Positions 16,430 to 24,969 of a stretch of 64,000 nucleotides of DNA are shown here, one piece after another; within the stretch, counting starts at the first letter, position 1, and the number at the start of each line of letters is the position of its first letter. The notes beneath the pieces were generated by a model. The model was not told the origin of the DNA. It did no database searches and saw only the letters and a list, made by a program, of their open reading frames with translations. The position numbers were made by a program, and so were the translations under genes. The stretch is taken from positions 1 through 64,000 of the forward strand of contig NZ_FNDW01000007.1 in NCBI RefSeq assembly GCF_900099685.1, read 5' to 3'. The DNA is from Chryseobacterium taeanense (lineage in GTDB: Bacteria > Bacteroidota > Bacteroidia > Flavobacteriales > Weeksellaceae).

Positions 16430-17671
16430 TTATTCTGTGAACTCGAGATCCTTGTTATGAGTTTCGGATATGGTATATGACGAATAGAACGCAAGACCGA
16501 ATACGATAATTCCCACCAACGCAGCACTCATAATCACCGAAAAATCATTTTTAAAGAAATCAAATGCTAAGATCATTACGGGAACAAGTCCCCTAACCAT
16601 ATTCGGAACGGTAGTAGTAGCTGTATTTCTGATATTTGTACCGAACTGCTCTGCCGCTAAAGTAACGAACATCGCCCAGTAACCTGTTCCCAAGCCCAGC
16701 CATACACAGAAAATGTAATACTTTTTCTCGGTATCTGTATTTCCAAAAAGCATGATGGCTACGCCGATAATGGTAAAAACCAACATATAAAAAATAGCCA
16801 TTTTACGGGATTTTAAAAGATGTGAAATAAATCCGCTCGCAAGGTCACCTATAGAAATCCCAATATAAGCCCACATAATTGCTTTTCCCGGATTGAGTTC
16901 TTTTATTCCAAGTTCGGGAGCAAACTGATTAGCGAGAACCGCCAGAATTCCGATACAGTACCACGTCGGCAATCCAACAGCAATGCATTTTAAATATCTT
17001 ACTAAACGGTTTTTATTGGTAAAAAATGAAAGAAAATTTCCTTTGGCAACGGATTTATGTTCCATATTTTTATAAATCCCTGATTCGGATACGCTGATTC
17101 GCAGGAACAATAATAAAATTCCAAGAACTCCTCCGATGATGTAGGAAATATTCCAGCCGCCGGATAATTCTACGGTTAATTGCGCTACGACAGCACCCAT
17201 CAATCCAAAACCTGCTACGACAGAAGTACCGATTGCTCTTAAATTCTTTGGCAAACTTTCAGAAACCAGTGTAATTCCGGCTCCCAGTTCGCCGGCAAGA
17301 CCAATTCCTGCAATGAATCTTAGGGCGGCATATTGATATACGAGATGCGTTTGAGGAAAATGCGGCAAAAATCCGCAGGCAATATTAGCAAGAGAATATA
17401 CCAGAATTGATCCGAAGAGTACAGACAGCCTTCCTTTCTTATCACCGAAAATCCCCCAGAATATCCCGCCAATCAACAGCCCGATCATTTGTGCATTGAG
17501 AATAAAAGTCCCGTCTGTATCAGGATTTAAACCTAATGCTTTTAAACTCGGGATTCTGACAATACCAAACAGCAATAAATCATAAATATCGACAAAGTAA
17601 CCTAAAGCTGAAATAATAACAGGAATTGAAAAAATGTATTTCAGTTTTGAAGATAGGGAAAACTCTTGCAT
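16430..17671 (-). CDS. MFS transporter, metabolite:H+ symporter type
   Basis: 413 aa with about twelve TM segments. The N-terminal FVDIYDLLLFG and the loop GDKKGRLSVLFGSI (MFS motif A, G-D-K-x-G-R) are clear, as is AALRFIAGIGLAGELGAGITLVSESLP, typical of the MHS/sugar-acid symporter group. The substrate is not evident. It lies upstream of nothing on its strand apart from a terminator from rny at its 5' side, so it has its own transcript. Confidence 0.85.
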   Translation of the reverse strand: MQEFSLSSKLKYIFSIPVIISALGYFVDIYDLLLFGIVRIPSLKALGLNPDTDGTFILNAQMIGLLIGGIFWGIFGDKKGRLSVLFGSILVYSLANIACGFLPHFPQTHLVYQYAALRFIAGIGLAGELGAGITLVSESLPKNLRAIGTSVVAGFGLMGAVVAQLTVELSGGWNISYIIGGVLGILLLFLRISVSESGIYKNMEHKSVAKGNFLSFFTNKNRLVRYLKCIAVGLPTWYCIGILAVLANQFAPELGIKELNPGKAIMWAYIGISIGDLASGFISHLLKSRKMAIFYMLVFTIIGVAIMLFGNTDTEKKYYIFCVWLGLGTGYWAMFVTLAAEQFGTNIRNTATTTVPNMVRGLVPVMILAFDFFKNDFSVIMSAALVGIIVFGLAFYSSYTISETHNKDLEFTE

Positions 17672-17698
17672 TTTCTATTTTTAATTTTGCTAAAAATA

Positions 17699-17727
17699 AA
17701 AAACCTTTCAATTTCTTGAAAGGTTTT
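17699..17727 (-). terminator. Terminator after rny
   Basis: 11-bp perfect stem (aaacctttcaa / ttgaaaggttt), 4-nt loop, with a T-run on the minus strand. Confidence 0.85.
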
Positions 17728-17750
17728 TATGAAATATCTTTTTTTGATTG

Positions 17751-19316
17751 TTATCTCGCAATATTTACGGCTCTTGTTTCCCTGATTACGGTTACTTTTA
17801 CCTGTCCCGGATAAGTAAGCTCATTCTGAATTTTTTCAGAAATGTCATAAGACAGTTGGGAAGCGACTTCATCATTTACTTTACCGCTTTCTACCATTAC
17901 TCTTAATTCTCTACCTGCCTGGATCGCATAAGCTGATGAAACTCCATCAAAGCTTAATGCTGCAGATTCAAGATCTTTTAATCTTTGGATATAAGATTCG
18001 AGAACCTGTCTTCTAGCGCCCGGTCTTGCTCCGGAGATCGCATCTGCTACCTGAATAATAGGTGACAATAGTGATGTCATTTCGACTTCATCGTGGTGAG
18101 CTCCGATAGCATTTACTACTTCTGCATTTTCACCGTATTTCTCAGCCCACTGCATACCCAATAAAGCGTGAGGAAGTTCAGATTCCTGCTCAGGAACTTT
18201 TCCGATATCGTGCAATAAACCTGCTCTTTTCGCTAATTTTACATTTAATCCTAACTCAGCAGCCATGGTTGCAGCAATGTTTGCAACTTCTCTGGAGTGC
18301 TGTAATAGGTTTTGTCCGTAAGAAGAACGGTATTTCATTCTACCTACGATTTTAATTAATTCCGGATGTAATCCGTGTATTCCCAAATCAATGATCGTTC
18401 TTTTACCTACTTCAATGATCTCTTCTTCAATCTGTTTTCTTGTTTTTTCAACAACCTCTTCAATTCTTGCCGGGTGAATTCTTCCGTCTGTAACCAGTCT
18501 GTGAAGTGATAATCTTGCGATCTCTCTTCTTACCGGGTCAAAACAAGAAAGAAGAATAGCTTCCGGAGTATCATCTACGATAATTTCTACGCCTGTTACT
18601 GCTTCCAGCGCACGGATATTTCTACCTTCTCTACCGATAATTCTACCTTTTACTTCGTCAGATTCTATGTTGAAAACCGATACTGAATTTTCAATCGCCT
18701 GCTCCGTACCAATTCTCTGAATTGTCTGGATCACGATTTTTCGTGCTTCACTTTTAGCATTCAGCTGCGCTTCTTCCATAATGCTCTGAACATGTGCCTG
18801 AGCTCTTGTTTTTGCTTCAGCTTTCATAGTTTCTACCAATTCTGCTTTTGCTTCTTCAGCTGTATAATTGGAGATTTTTTCAAGAACTTCAACCTTTTTA
18901 GCGGTAGCAACATCCAGTTCGTGCTGTTTTCTTTCTAGAATTTCAGCTTTTTTGGCATAATCTGCGATTTGCTTATCCAGATCTTTTTCAAGTTTTCCGG
19001 CTTTACTCAGTTCGTCATTAAGCTTATGTTCCTTATCCTTAATTCTCTTTTCAATCTCCTGCATTTTCTTTTCACGCGCCTGAATATCTGCATCATGCTG
19101 TGATTTCAGTTCCAGAAATTTTTCCTTTGCCTGAAGGTTTTTTTCTTTTTTTATGGATTCGGCTTGTACATTGGCTTTTTCTATAAGATTTTCGGCATTT
19201 TTCTTTGCATCATCTATAATAAATTTTGCCTTAGTATTCAGTGAACTTTTGGAGAAAAACACTCCTGCTGCAGCTCCGATTACCAGGCAAACAATGCCGA
19301 CTATAACTTCTATCAT
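17751..19316 (-). CDS. rny: Ribonuclease Y
   Basis: 521 aa, the usual length. Order: N-terminal membrane anchor ([20 protein letters not shown]), a long coiled coil (about 30-190), a KH RNA-binding domain ([29 protein letters not shown], about 215) and an HD phosphohydrolase domain ([17 protein letters not shown], then [10 protein letters not shown]). RNase Y is a membrane-bound endoribonuclease that starts mRNA decay. The zapA - 6S RNA - rny order on this strand is a conserved flavobacterial arrangement as I recall it. Confidence 0.97.
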   Translation of the reverse strand: MIEVIVGIVCLVIGAAAGVFFSKSSLNTKAKFIIDDAKKNAENLIEKANVQAESIKKEKNLQAKEKFLELKSQHDADIQAREKKMQEIEKRIKDKEHKLNDELSKAGKLEKDLDKQIADYAKKAEILERKQHELDVATAKKVEVLEKISNYTAEEAKAELVETMKAEAKTRAQAHVQSIMEEAQLNAKSEARKIVIQTIQRIGTEQAIENSVSVFNIESDEVKGRIIGREGRNIRALEAVTGVEIIVDDTPEAILLSCFDPVRREIARLSLHRLVTDGRIHPARIEEVVEKTRKQIEEEIIEVGKRTIIDLGIHGLHPELIKIVGRMKYRSSYGQNLLQHSREVANIAATMAAELGLNVKLAKRAGLLHDIGKVPEQESELPHALLGMQWAEKYGENAEVVNAIGAHHDEVEMTSLLSPIIQVADAISGARPGARRQVLESYIQRLKDLESAALSFDGVSSAYAIQAGRELRVMVESGKVNDEVASQLSYDISEKIQNELTYPGQVKVTVIRETRAVNIAR

Positions 19317-19345
19317 AATTTATATCGAGTTTTAATTGTATTTAC

Positions 19346-19516
19346 ATAAAAAAGCCCACAATAATCCAGAGATTGAGAGTAAACTCCTAATCAACACGAT
19401 TTGAACTGATTTCCACTGTCTGTAATCCGGACGAACCGGCACGCCATTCAATGGACATTTGTTCGGTAATTGTTTAGCGTTGAGTTTACCTTTAATGTGT
19501 TAGAATTATTGTAGGC
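19346..19516 (-). ncRNA. ssrS: 6S RNA (6S-Flavo type)
   Basis: The gene-free stretch between zapA and rny folds into a long rod. On the minus strand the ends gcctacaataat and attattgtgggc close the stem (one mismatch), and gtaaactc (inside the 5' arm) pairs with gagtttac (inside the 3' arm), leaving an open centre, the layout of 6S RNA. A T6 tract directly after the closing stem on the minus strand gives the strand and the 3' end. 6S RNA binds housekeeping RNA polymerase as a promoter mimic. Linkage to zapA is the same as in many bacteria. The 5' end is approximate. Confidence 0.85.
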
Positions 19517-19538
19517 AGCATTTTTCGGGAAAAAAAAT

Positions 19539-19826
19539 CTATTTCCCTGTTTCATTCAACGATTGATTGATTTTGGCTAATCTTTCGTTGGTAGATTGTA
19601 TTGTTTTATCGTAGTTCATAGACACCACTTCTGCATTGGTTCCCAGTTTCAGGGCACACATAGCCAAAGCATCCTGTTTGTCTCTCACATCGAAATTCTG
19701 TTCAAAATCTTTAATCATATTTTCAATCTGCTTCCCGACCTTACGCAGAGTTTCTTCTTCTGCTGCCGGTACGTTCAGCGGATACACCCTTCCTGCAATG
19801 TTGATGGTTATTCTTCTTACCTCCAT
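19539..19826 (-). CDS. zapA: Cell division protein ZapA
   Basis: 95 aa, the normal size. It has the N-terminal beta segment RRITINIAGRVYPLNVPAAEEETLRKVGKQI and a long helical C-terminal half (MIKDFEQNFDVRDKQDALAMCALKLGT). ZapA crosslinks FtsZ protofilaments at the Z-ring. Its start codon overlaps by one base the stop of the upstream coiled-coil gene, so the two are coupled. 6S RNA and rny lie downstream. Confidence 0.92.
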   Translation of the reverse strand: MEVRRITINIAGRVYPLNVPAAEEETLRKVGKQIENMIKDFEQNFDVRDKQDALAMCALKLGTNAEVVSMNYDKTIQSTNERLAKINQSLNETGK

Positions 19827-20128
19827 TATAATCCACTGTTTTGAAGCTGTGCAATACAGAAATCTATTTCCTTCACCAATCTGTTGATGTGATTTTTCAT
19901 CAACCTGTTATGTTCAGGGTTTCCTGATATTGCTGAATAAAGTTTTATATTTTTTTGTTCTTCTGCTAATACCTGATTTTTCTTTCTTTCCTCATCATAT
20001 TTCTTCTTCAGGTCTTCATGCTCAATATTTAATTCCGAGAACCTTTCAGTAAGATTTTTATAATTCTTTTGTAATAATAAAATCTTTTTCTCTAATTCTG
20101 AAAAATTATTTTCTAAATCTTGAAGCAT
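19826..20128 (-). CDS. Small coiled-coil protein coupled to zapA (ZapB-like position)
   Basis: 100 aa, almost entirely heptad-repeat coiled coil (LENNFSELEKKILLLQKNYK onward) with a short non-coil tail (residues 65-100, SGNPEHNRLMKNHINRLVKEIDFCIAQL). There is no signal peptide. Overlap with zapA by one base (TAATG) suggests co-production. By size, coil content and location it could play the role of ZapB as ZapA partner, but I see no direct homology evidence. Confidence 0.75.
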   Translation of the reverse strand: MLQDLENNFSELEKKILLLQKNYKNLTERFSELNIEHEDLKKKYDEERKKNQVLAEEQKNIKLYSAISGNPEHNRLMKNHINRLVKEIDFCIAQLQNSGL

Positions 20129-20156
20129 TTCAGGTTTTGTATATTCTAACTAGTAG

Positions 20157-20164
20157 CAAAAATA
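20157..20164 (-). promoter_or_regulatory. Promoter -7 box (TATTTTTG) of the coiled-coil/zapA operon
   Basis: Exact TAnnTTTG on the minus strand, about 30 nt before the first start codon; 6S RNA may be transcribed from it too. Confidence 0.5.
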
Positions 20165-20216
20165 ACAAAATATTAACACTAACAAAAATAAAAGTCTCTA
20201 TATTTTGTATTCAAAA

Positions 20217-20248
20217 GGAAAAGGAGACACAAAATGCATCTCCTTTCC
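20217..20248 (-). terminator. Terminator after porT
   Basis: Stem aaggaga / tctcctt flanked by further A/T pairing, followed on the minus strand by T-rich sequence; it lies 20 nt past the porT stop. Confidence 0.6.
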
Positions 20249-20267
20249 ATATTTCGTAATATTTTTC

Positions 20268-21050
20268 TTATTCAAATTTCAATACAAAGAATATTGCGCG
20301 GGTTTGCAATGTAGACATTGCTGATGTCCAGTAAGGAGGTGTAGTTGCGTTATCTGCCACAATTTCATTATTCATGATAAATGTACCTCTCACTGCCGGA
20401 GTAAGTTTAAACTTGTTGAAGTAAAACTGTATTCCCATTTCTGCAGACCATGCAAAATTGTGAGTCGTAGATCTGAAAACCTGTTGTAAATTATCGTCCG
20501 TAGAGTCTGAATTTGACTGTAGGTTAACAATATAATTTACCCCTGCAGCAACATACGGTCTGGAGTTATACCATCTTTGTCCGTGGAATTCGAGCAATAC
20601 AGGAACATCTACCAACGTAGTTTTAATATCTCTTACTTTATCTTTGTCTGTTAAAGGAATAGGTATAAATGGATCGTTTGTCAAAGTACCTGCTGCATAT
20701 TGATCGTTCGACTGCGTCTCGAAAGTCAACTGTCTCTGGCCGAACTGTAACCCTGGTTCCAATCTTAAGTCCAGATAATCGTTTAGCCTCCATTTTGCGA
20801 TCAACCCCGCACCGAAACTGTAACTTTCTTTGGATGTAACAAGATTGTGATTATTATCCATACCATATCTAGGATCCAAAACGATACGGTAGTCTAGTCT
20901 GTTACCACTCAGATAAAAACCCCAGCTGAATTTCTGTTCGTCGAAATCTTCCAACTTATCCATTCTGTTTCGGGTTCTGAATTGCGCGTTTGCTAACACT
21001 GCAACATTTACTGAGGCTAAAACCAGTGCTCTTAATAAAAATTTATTCAT
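20268..21050 (-). CDS. porT: Type IX secretion/gliding outer-membrane protein PorT
   Basis: 260 aa, signal peptide (LVLASVNVAVLANAQ) then an outer-membrane beta-barrel of about eight strands ending in an aromatic C-terminus (IFFVLKFE). Features of the PorT family are FDEQKFSWGFYLSGNRLDYRI after the signal, YSFGAGLIAKWRLNDYLDLRLEPGLQFG and VDVPVLLEFHG. PorT is needed for type IX secretion in Bacteroidetes. It follows ubiE with only a 3-nt gap; porT-ubiE linkage is common in Flavobacteria. Confidence 0.9.
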   Translation of the reverse strand: MNKFLLRALVLASVNVAVLANAQFRTRNRMDKLEDFDEQKFSWGFYLSGNRLDYRIVLDPRYGMDNNHNLVTSKESYSFGAGLIAKWRLNDYLDLRLEPGLQFGQRQLTFETQSNDQYAAGTLTNDPFIPIPLTDKDKVRDIKTTLVDVPVLLEFHGQRWYNSRPYVAAGVNYIVNLQSNSDSTDDNLQQVFRSTTHNFAWSAEMGIQFYFNKFKLTPAVRGTFIMNNEIVADNATTPPYWTSAMSTLQTRAIFFVLKFE

Positions 21051-21053
21051 AGG

Positions 21054-21785
21054 TTACTTTGTTGCTTTATAAATTGTGGCTATACCTAAACTTAGTTTTT
21101 TATATTCAACTTTTTTAAATCCTGTATCTAAAAGAATTTGTCTCATCTTTTCCCCGAAAGGAAAAGCATTTACAGAATCCGGAAGGTATGTGTACGCCCT
21201 ATTATCCTTAGAAACCAGTCTGCCGATGGCAGGTAATACATTTTTGAAATAAAACATATAAAATGGCGCCAAGAAACCCTCAACCTTTGAAAACTCCAGT
21301 ATATAAACACTTTTGTTATCTTTAACAACTCTTCTCAATTCTGCCAAACCTTTGGTAAGGTTTTCAAAATTCCTCACTCCAAATGCAACGGAAACTGCAT
21401 CGAATCTATTGTCCTCGAAAGGTAAATTCTCAGCATCTCCTTTTTGCATGGAAATTTTGCCGTCTAATTTAAGTTTTTTTATTTTAATAACGCCAACATT
21501 TAACATTTGTTGCGATAAATCTAATCCGATCACCTTAGAACCTGTTCCCTTTTCAATTGTAATGGCAAGATCTCCCGTTCCTGTAGCCACATCAAGTACT
21601 TCCTGTGGGTTGTCGTTTTTCATCCATTTCACCAAAGTATTCCTCCATAAAACATCTATTTTCATGGACAAAACATGATTCAGGAGATCATATTTCGGTG
21701 CAATATTGTCGAACATATCTTCTACCTGACTCTTTTTGGTTGCTTCAGAGTTGTAGGGCGTAATTTTGGTAATATCTTTTGTCAA
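21054..21785 (-). CDS. ubiE: Demethylmenaquinone methyltransferase
   Basis: 243 aa. UbiE/MenG motifs: MFDNIAPKYDLLNHVLSMKIDVLWR near the N-terminus, the SAM-binding VLDVATGTGDLAI, GLDLSQQML, KGDAENLPFEDNRFDAVSVAFGVRNFE and LEFSKVEG. It methylates demethylmenaquinone, the last step of menaquinone synthesis, in line with menaquinone as the flavobacterial quinone. Also called MenG. The upstream gene ends 3 nt before its start and porT follows 3 nt after its stop, so all three form one operon. Confidence 0.96.
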   Translation of the reverse strand: MTKDITKITPYNSEATKKSQVEDMFDNIAPKYDLLNHVLSMKIDVLWRNTLVKWMKNDNPQEVLDVATGTGDLAITIEKGTGSKVIGLDLSQQMLNVGVIKIKKLKLDGKISMQKGDAENLPFEDNRFDAVSVAFGVRNFENLTKGLAELRRVVKDNKSVYILEFSKVEGFLAPFYMFYFKNVLPAIGRLVSKDNRAYTYLPDSVNAFPFGEKMRQILLDTGFKKVEYKKLSLGIATIYKATK

Positions 21786-21788
21786 AAC

Positions 21789-22358
21789 TTAAAACTTATA
21801 ATATTCGTTATAATAATTCAGGTAATCCTGTTTTCTGAAAATTTTCGATCTGGATTCTACTTTCTGGATGTTTTTTATCACTTTATCGTAATCTTCGTCT
21901 ACGTTATAATAAAAATCATCCGTAAACAATTTATTGAAATGTCTTGCTCCACCAAAGTATGCTTTTCCGTCGATCATAGTCTTATCCAATGCCAAAAGTA
22001 GTGAATCTTTCTTAAGATTGTACCCATAGTATTGGTCATTGATGTAATAATCCTGATGGGCAATATTAATAAGACCCCGAACTTTATTCACCTCGAAAGC
22101 AGAATCAAAAAGTAATTTTTTATTCTGGTCAAAAACCTTAATTGAGTTTTTACCTTTATTCAAATCCACAGGAACAGTCTGGCCTGCAGCAATTGTTCCT
22201 TCTGCACCGTTATTTATTTTATAGTAATACGTGTTGGGAGTGGGATTATCTACAACGTAATAATTCTTTTTGGCCAAAAGAAAGAAGTAAACCCCAAAGG
22301 CAAAGATAACCGCCACAATGGCAATCAGTAAGCCTTTTAAGGATGGATTGTTTTTCAT
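21789..22358 (-). CDS. Single-pass membrane protein of unknown function upstream of ubiE-porT
   Basis: 189 aa. One N-terminal TM helix (GLLIAIVAVIFAFGVYFFLLA), then about 160 periplasmic residues rich in Tyr, Asn and Lys, without motifs that I recognise. It is the first gene of the ubiE-porT operon, which hints at an envelope role, but nothing more can be said. Confidence 0.7.
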   Translation of the reverse strand: MKNNPSLKGLLIAIVAVIFAFGVYFFLLAKKNYYVVDNPTPNTYYYKINNGAEGTIAAGQTVPVDLNKGKNSIKVFDQNKKLLFDSAFEVNKVRGLINIAHQDYYINDQYYGYNLKKDSLLLALDKTMIDGKAYFGGARHFNKLFTDDFYYNVDEDYDKVIKNIQKVESRSKIFRKQDYLNYYNEYYKF

Positions 22359-22381
22359 AGGATTGTAAAGTACAATTTTTG

Positions 22382-22389
22382 CAAATTTA
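22382..22389 (-). promoter_or_regulatory. Promoter -7 box (TAAATTTG) of the ubiE-porT operon
   Basis: Exact TAnnTTTG on the minus strand, about 24 nt before the first gene; it forms a divergent pair with the box at 22427. Confidence 0.5.
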
Positions 22390-22426
22390 ATAATATTTTT
22401 AATTCTCTGTTATTAATATTAATTAT

Positions 22427-22434
22427 TAACTTTG
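22427..22434 (+). promoter_or_regulatory. Promoter -7 box (TAACTTTG) of the FabH-like gene
   Basis: Exact TAnnTTTG, 25 nt before the start codon. Confidence 0.55.
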
Positions 22435-22459
22435 CATCTTTAAAAAATCATTTAAACGA

Positions 22460-23527
22460 ATGCCGAATACGATCATTATTGGTTCTGGATCTTATCTTCC
22501 CAGCAGAATTATCGGGAGAGACTATTTCTTAGGTTCAGATTTTTATACTGAAGACGGGGTGAAAATTGATAAGCCTGCTGAAGAAACTATTGCAAAATTT
22601 GTAGAAATTACAGAGATAGAAAACAGAAGATTCATAGAAGATGATCTATCCAATTCTCAAATAGGTTATGAAGCTGCAAAAATTGCTATTGAAGACGCAC
22701 AAATAGATCCGGAAGAGCTTGATTATATTATTTATGCAAGTAATTTTGGGGAAGTTACAGTACACGGATACGCAGATTTTATGCCGACGATGGCCGCAAG
22801 AGTAAAGAATAAATTAGGTATCAGAAACAGAAAATGTATCACCTACGATATGCTGTTCGGATGTCCGGGATGGGTAGAAGGAATGATTCTGGCTGATAAT
22901 TTAATAAAAGCCAACGTTGCCAAGACCATTCTTGTAATCGGTGCTGAAACACTAAGCAGAGTAACAGATCCTCACGACAGAAACAGAATGATCTTTGCAG
23001 ACGGAGCCGGAGCAGTTGTCGTAAAGGCTACAGAAGAGGAAAATGTAGGAATTATCGCTCACAATACGATTTGTGATAATGGTATTGAGTTAGATTATCT
23101 TGCCAACGGCCCATCTATCAACAAAGAATCAGATCAAAGCCGTTTATTCGTAAGAATGCAGGGAAGAAAAATCTATGAATACGCTCTTAAAAATGTTCCT
23201 GCAGCCATTAAAGAAACCATCGAAGACGCAGGTCTTTCTATTGAAGACATCAACAAAATCCTGATTCACCAGGCAAATGCTAAAATGGATTACGCCATGA
23301 TCGAAAGACTTCATAAACTTTATGACGTTAAAGATTACGATCATTCTATATCTCCAATGACAATTCAGGACTTCGGAAACTCTTCCGTAGCAACAATTCC
23401 TACGATGTATGATTTAATAATTAAAGGAAAAATGGACGGTCATTCGTTTAAAGAAAAAGGTAACATTGTGATGACTTCGGTAGGTGCCGGAATGAACATC
23501 AATGCTATTGTTTACAGATTTCCTTAA
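22460..23527 (+). CDS. 3-oxoacyl-ACP synthase III-like enzyme
   Basis: 355 aa, FabH-like thiolase fold. Catalytic Cys in DMLFGCPGWVEG (about residue 134), His in KILIHQANAKM (about 271) and Asn in FGNSSVATIP form the Cys-His-Asn triad; the C-terminal GAGMNINAIVYRF is family-typical. It differs from canonical FabH in the Cys context and in being longer, so it may use a special primer, as in flexirubin/aryl-polyene or branched-chain pathways. A second, canonical fabH is expected elsewhere. Its own terminator follows at once. Confidence 0.88.
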   Translation: MPNTIIIGSGSYLPSRIIGRDYFLGSDFYTEDGVKIDKPAEETIAKFVEITEIENRRFIEDDLSNSQIGYEAAKIAIEDAQIDPEELDYIIYASNFGEVTVHGYADFMPTMAARVKNKLGIRNRKCITYDMLFGCPGWVEGMILADNLIKANVAKTILVIGAETLSRVTDPHDRNRMIFADGAGAVVVKATEEENVGIIAHNTICDNGIELDYLANGPSINKESDQSRLFVRMQGRKIYEYALKNVPAAIKETIEDAGLSIEDINKILIHQANAKMDYAMIERLHKLYDVKDYDHSISPMTIQDFGNSSVATIPTMYDLIIKGKMDGHSFKEKGNIVMTSVGAGMNINAIVYRFP

Positions 23528-23549
23528 TAGTATTTAATAAAAAAATATA

Positions 23550-23587
23550 AAAAGCACAGGGAAGTTATTTTCTTTGTGCTTTTTTTT
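23550..23587 (+). terminator. Terminator after the FabH-like gene
   Basis: 9-bp stem (aaaagcaca / tgtgctttt) followed by T7; it ends 10 nt before the next start codon. Confidence 0.8.
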
Positions 23588-23596
23588 AAACCGATT

Positions 23597-24802
23597 ATGC
23601 AAAGAAACTTTTTAATTATTGCAGCTATCTTCCTTTTTTTGGAAGTATATATTTATCAGGCAATCAGAACTCTTACAGATAATTTCTGGATAAGAATCGG
23701 CTACTGGGCAATTTCTCTTGCGGTGTATGCGTTTTTCGCGTACGAGATCACGCATTTCAGCAAAGCAGACAGAAGTATGATGAGGGTACAGATCATGATA
23801 TCACTTTTTCTGATATTTATTCTTCCTAAAATCTTTGTTGTTTTGTTTCTGCTGATAGATGATATCATCAGAATCTTTGGTTATCTTATCGGTTTAGCAG
23901 GGTCTTCAGAAAATCATTTCCCTGAAAGAAGAAAGTTTTTAAGCTTAGTTGGTTTAGGTCTCGGAGGTGTTCTTTCCGCTCTATTCATAGATGGAATCAC
24001 ATTCGGGAAATACCGTCACAAAGTAAGAAAAGTGAGAATCAATTTTGCTAATCTTCCTAAAAGCTTCAAAGGATATAAAATTATTCAGATTTCAGACGTT
24101 CACAGCGGCAGTTTCTCTGATCCTTCAAAATTAGAACACGCCATCAATCTTATCAATGAACAAAAACCTGATCTGGTTTTATTCACCGGAGACATGGTAA
24201 ATAATGTAGCCGAAGAGTTTAAGCCATTTATTCCGCTCTTTTCAAAAATCAAGGCAAAAGATGGGAAATTCGCAGTGCTTGGTAACCATGACTATGGCGA
24301 TTACGTTAAATGGACCTCACCAGATGAAAAGAAACAAAACCTTGATACGTTGATCGATTACGAAAGACAAGCCGGCTTTGATATGTTACGAAACGAACAC
24401 AGGATTATTGAGAAAAACGGTGAACGACTATACATTCTGGGTGTTGAAAATTGGGGACTGAAGCCTTTTCCACAATTCGGAAGATTAGACGACGCGCTTA
24501 TAAATGTTCCGGAATCCGCTACAAAGATCCTGATGAGTCACGACCCTACCCACTTCGATTATGTTGTAAAAAAGCACCCCGGAAACGTCCATCTGACACT
24601 TTCAGGACATACACACGGAATGCAGTTCGGCCTTGATCTTAAAAATGTAAAATGGTCTCCGGTTCAGTATAAATATCCAAAATGGGCAGATTTATATGAA
24701 AGTGAAGGGAAAATGCTGTACGTAAACAGAGGTTTTGGCGTTTTAGCTTACCCTGGAAGAGTCGGTGTTTTGCCTGAAATTACGCTTTTTGAGTTGGCTT
24801 AA
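23597..24802 (+). CDS. Membrane-anchored metallophosphoesterase
   Basis: 401 aa from the ATG at 23597. An in-frame GTG at 23576 lies inside the terminator and is rejected. Three or four N-terminal TM helices (to about residue 145) precede a calcineurin-like phosphoesterase domain with all metal motifs: QISDVHSGS, FTGDMVNN, VLGNHDYGD, LMSHDP and LSGHTHGMQFG. Such YkuE/YaeI-like proteins act outside or at the membrane, perhaps on UDP-sugar lipids; the substrate is not known. Confidence 0.88.
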   Translation: MQRNFLIIAAIFLFLEVYIYQAIRTLTDNFWIRIGYWAISLAVYAFFAYEITHFSKADRSMMRVQIMISLFLIFILPKIFVVLFLLIDDIIRIFGYLIGLAGSSENHFPERRKFLSLVGLGLGGVLSALFIDGITFGKYRHKVRKVRINFANLPKSFKGYKIIQISDVHSGSFSDPSKLEHAINLINEQKPDLVLFTGDMVNNVAEEFKPFIPLFSKIKAKDGKFAVLGNHDYGDYVKWTSPDEKKQNLDTLIDYERQAGFDMLRNEHRIIEKNGERLYILGVENWGLKPFPQFGRLDDALINVPESATKILMSHDPTHFDYVVKKHPGNVHLTLSGHTHGMQFGLDLKNVKWSPVQYKYPKWADLYESEGKMLYVNRGFGVLAYPGRVGVLPEITLFELA

Positions 24803-24818
24803 TTTTTAATACTCTCCC

Positions 24819-24914
24819 AGATAAGGCAGATTTAGCAGATGTTCATGGATATTTTTTATACCAGAAATATATTTTATTTTTTAAACGCAAACATCTGCGA
24901 AATCTGCCTTATCT
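24819..24914. repeat. 24-bp near-perfect inverted repeat between convergent genes
   Basis: Arms 24819-24842 and 24891-24914 match as reverse complements with one mismatch; 48 nt of AT-rich sequence separates them. The arm itself repeats the word cag/ctgc-gat every 10-12 nt. It may serve as a two-way terminator or be a dispersed repeat. Confidence 0.7.
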
Positions 24915-24969
24915 GCGATAGCAAAAAAACATTATATAAATCCATAAAATCTTGGGAATTATAAAGAAT

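Noticed and set aside
23576..23596. Upstream GTG start for the metallophosphoesterase
   Set aside because: It lies inside the terminator stem of the preceding gene; the ATG at 23597 fits the first TM helix.
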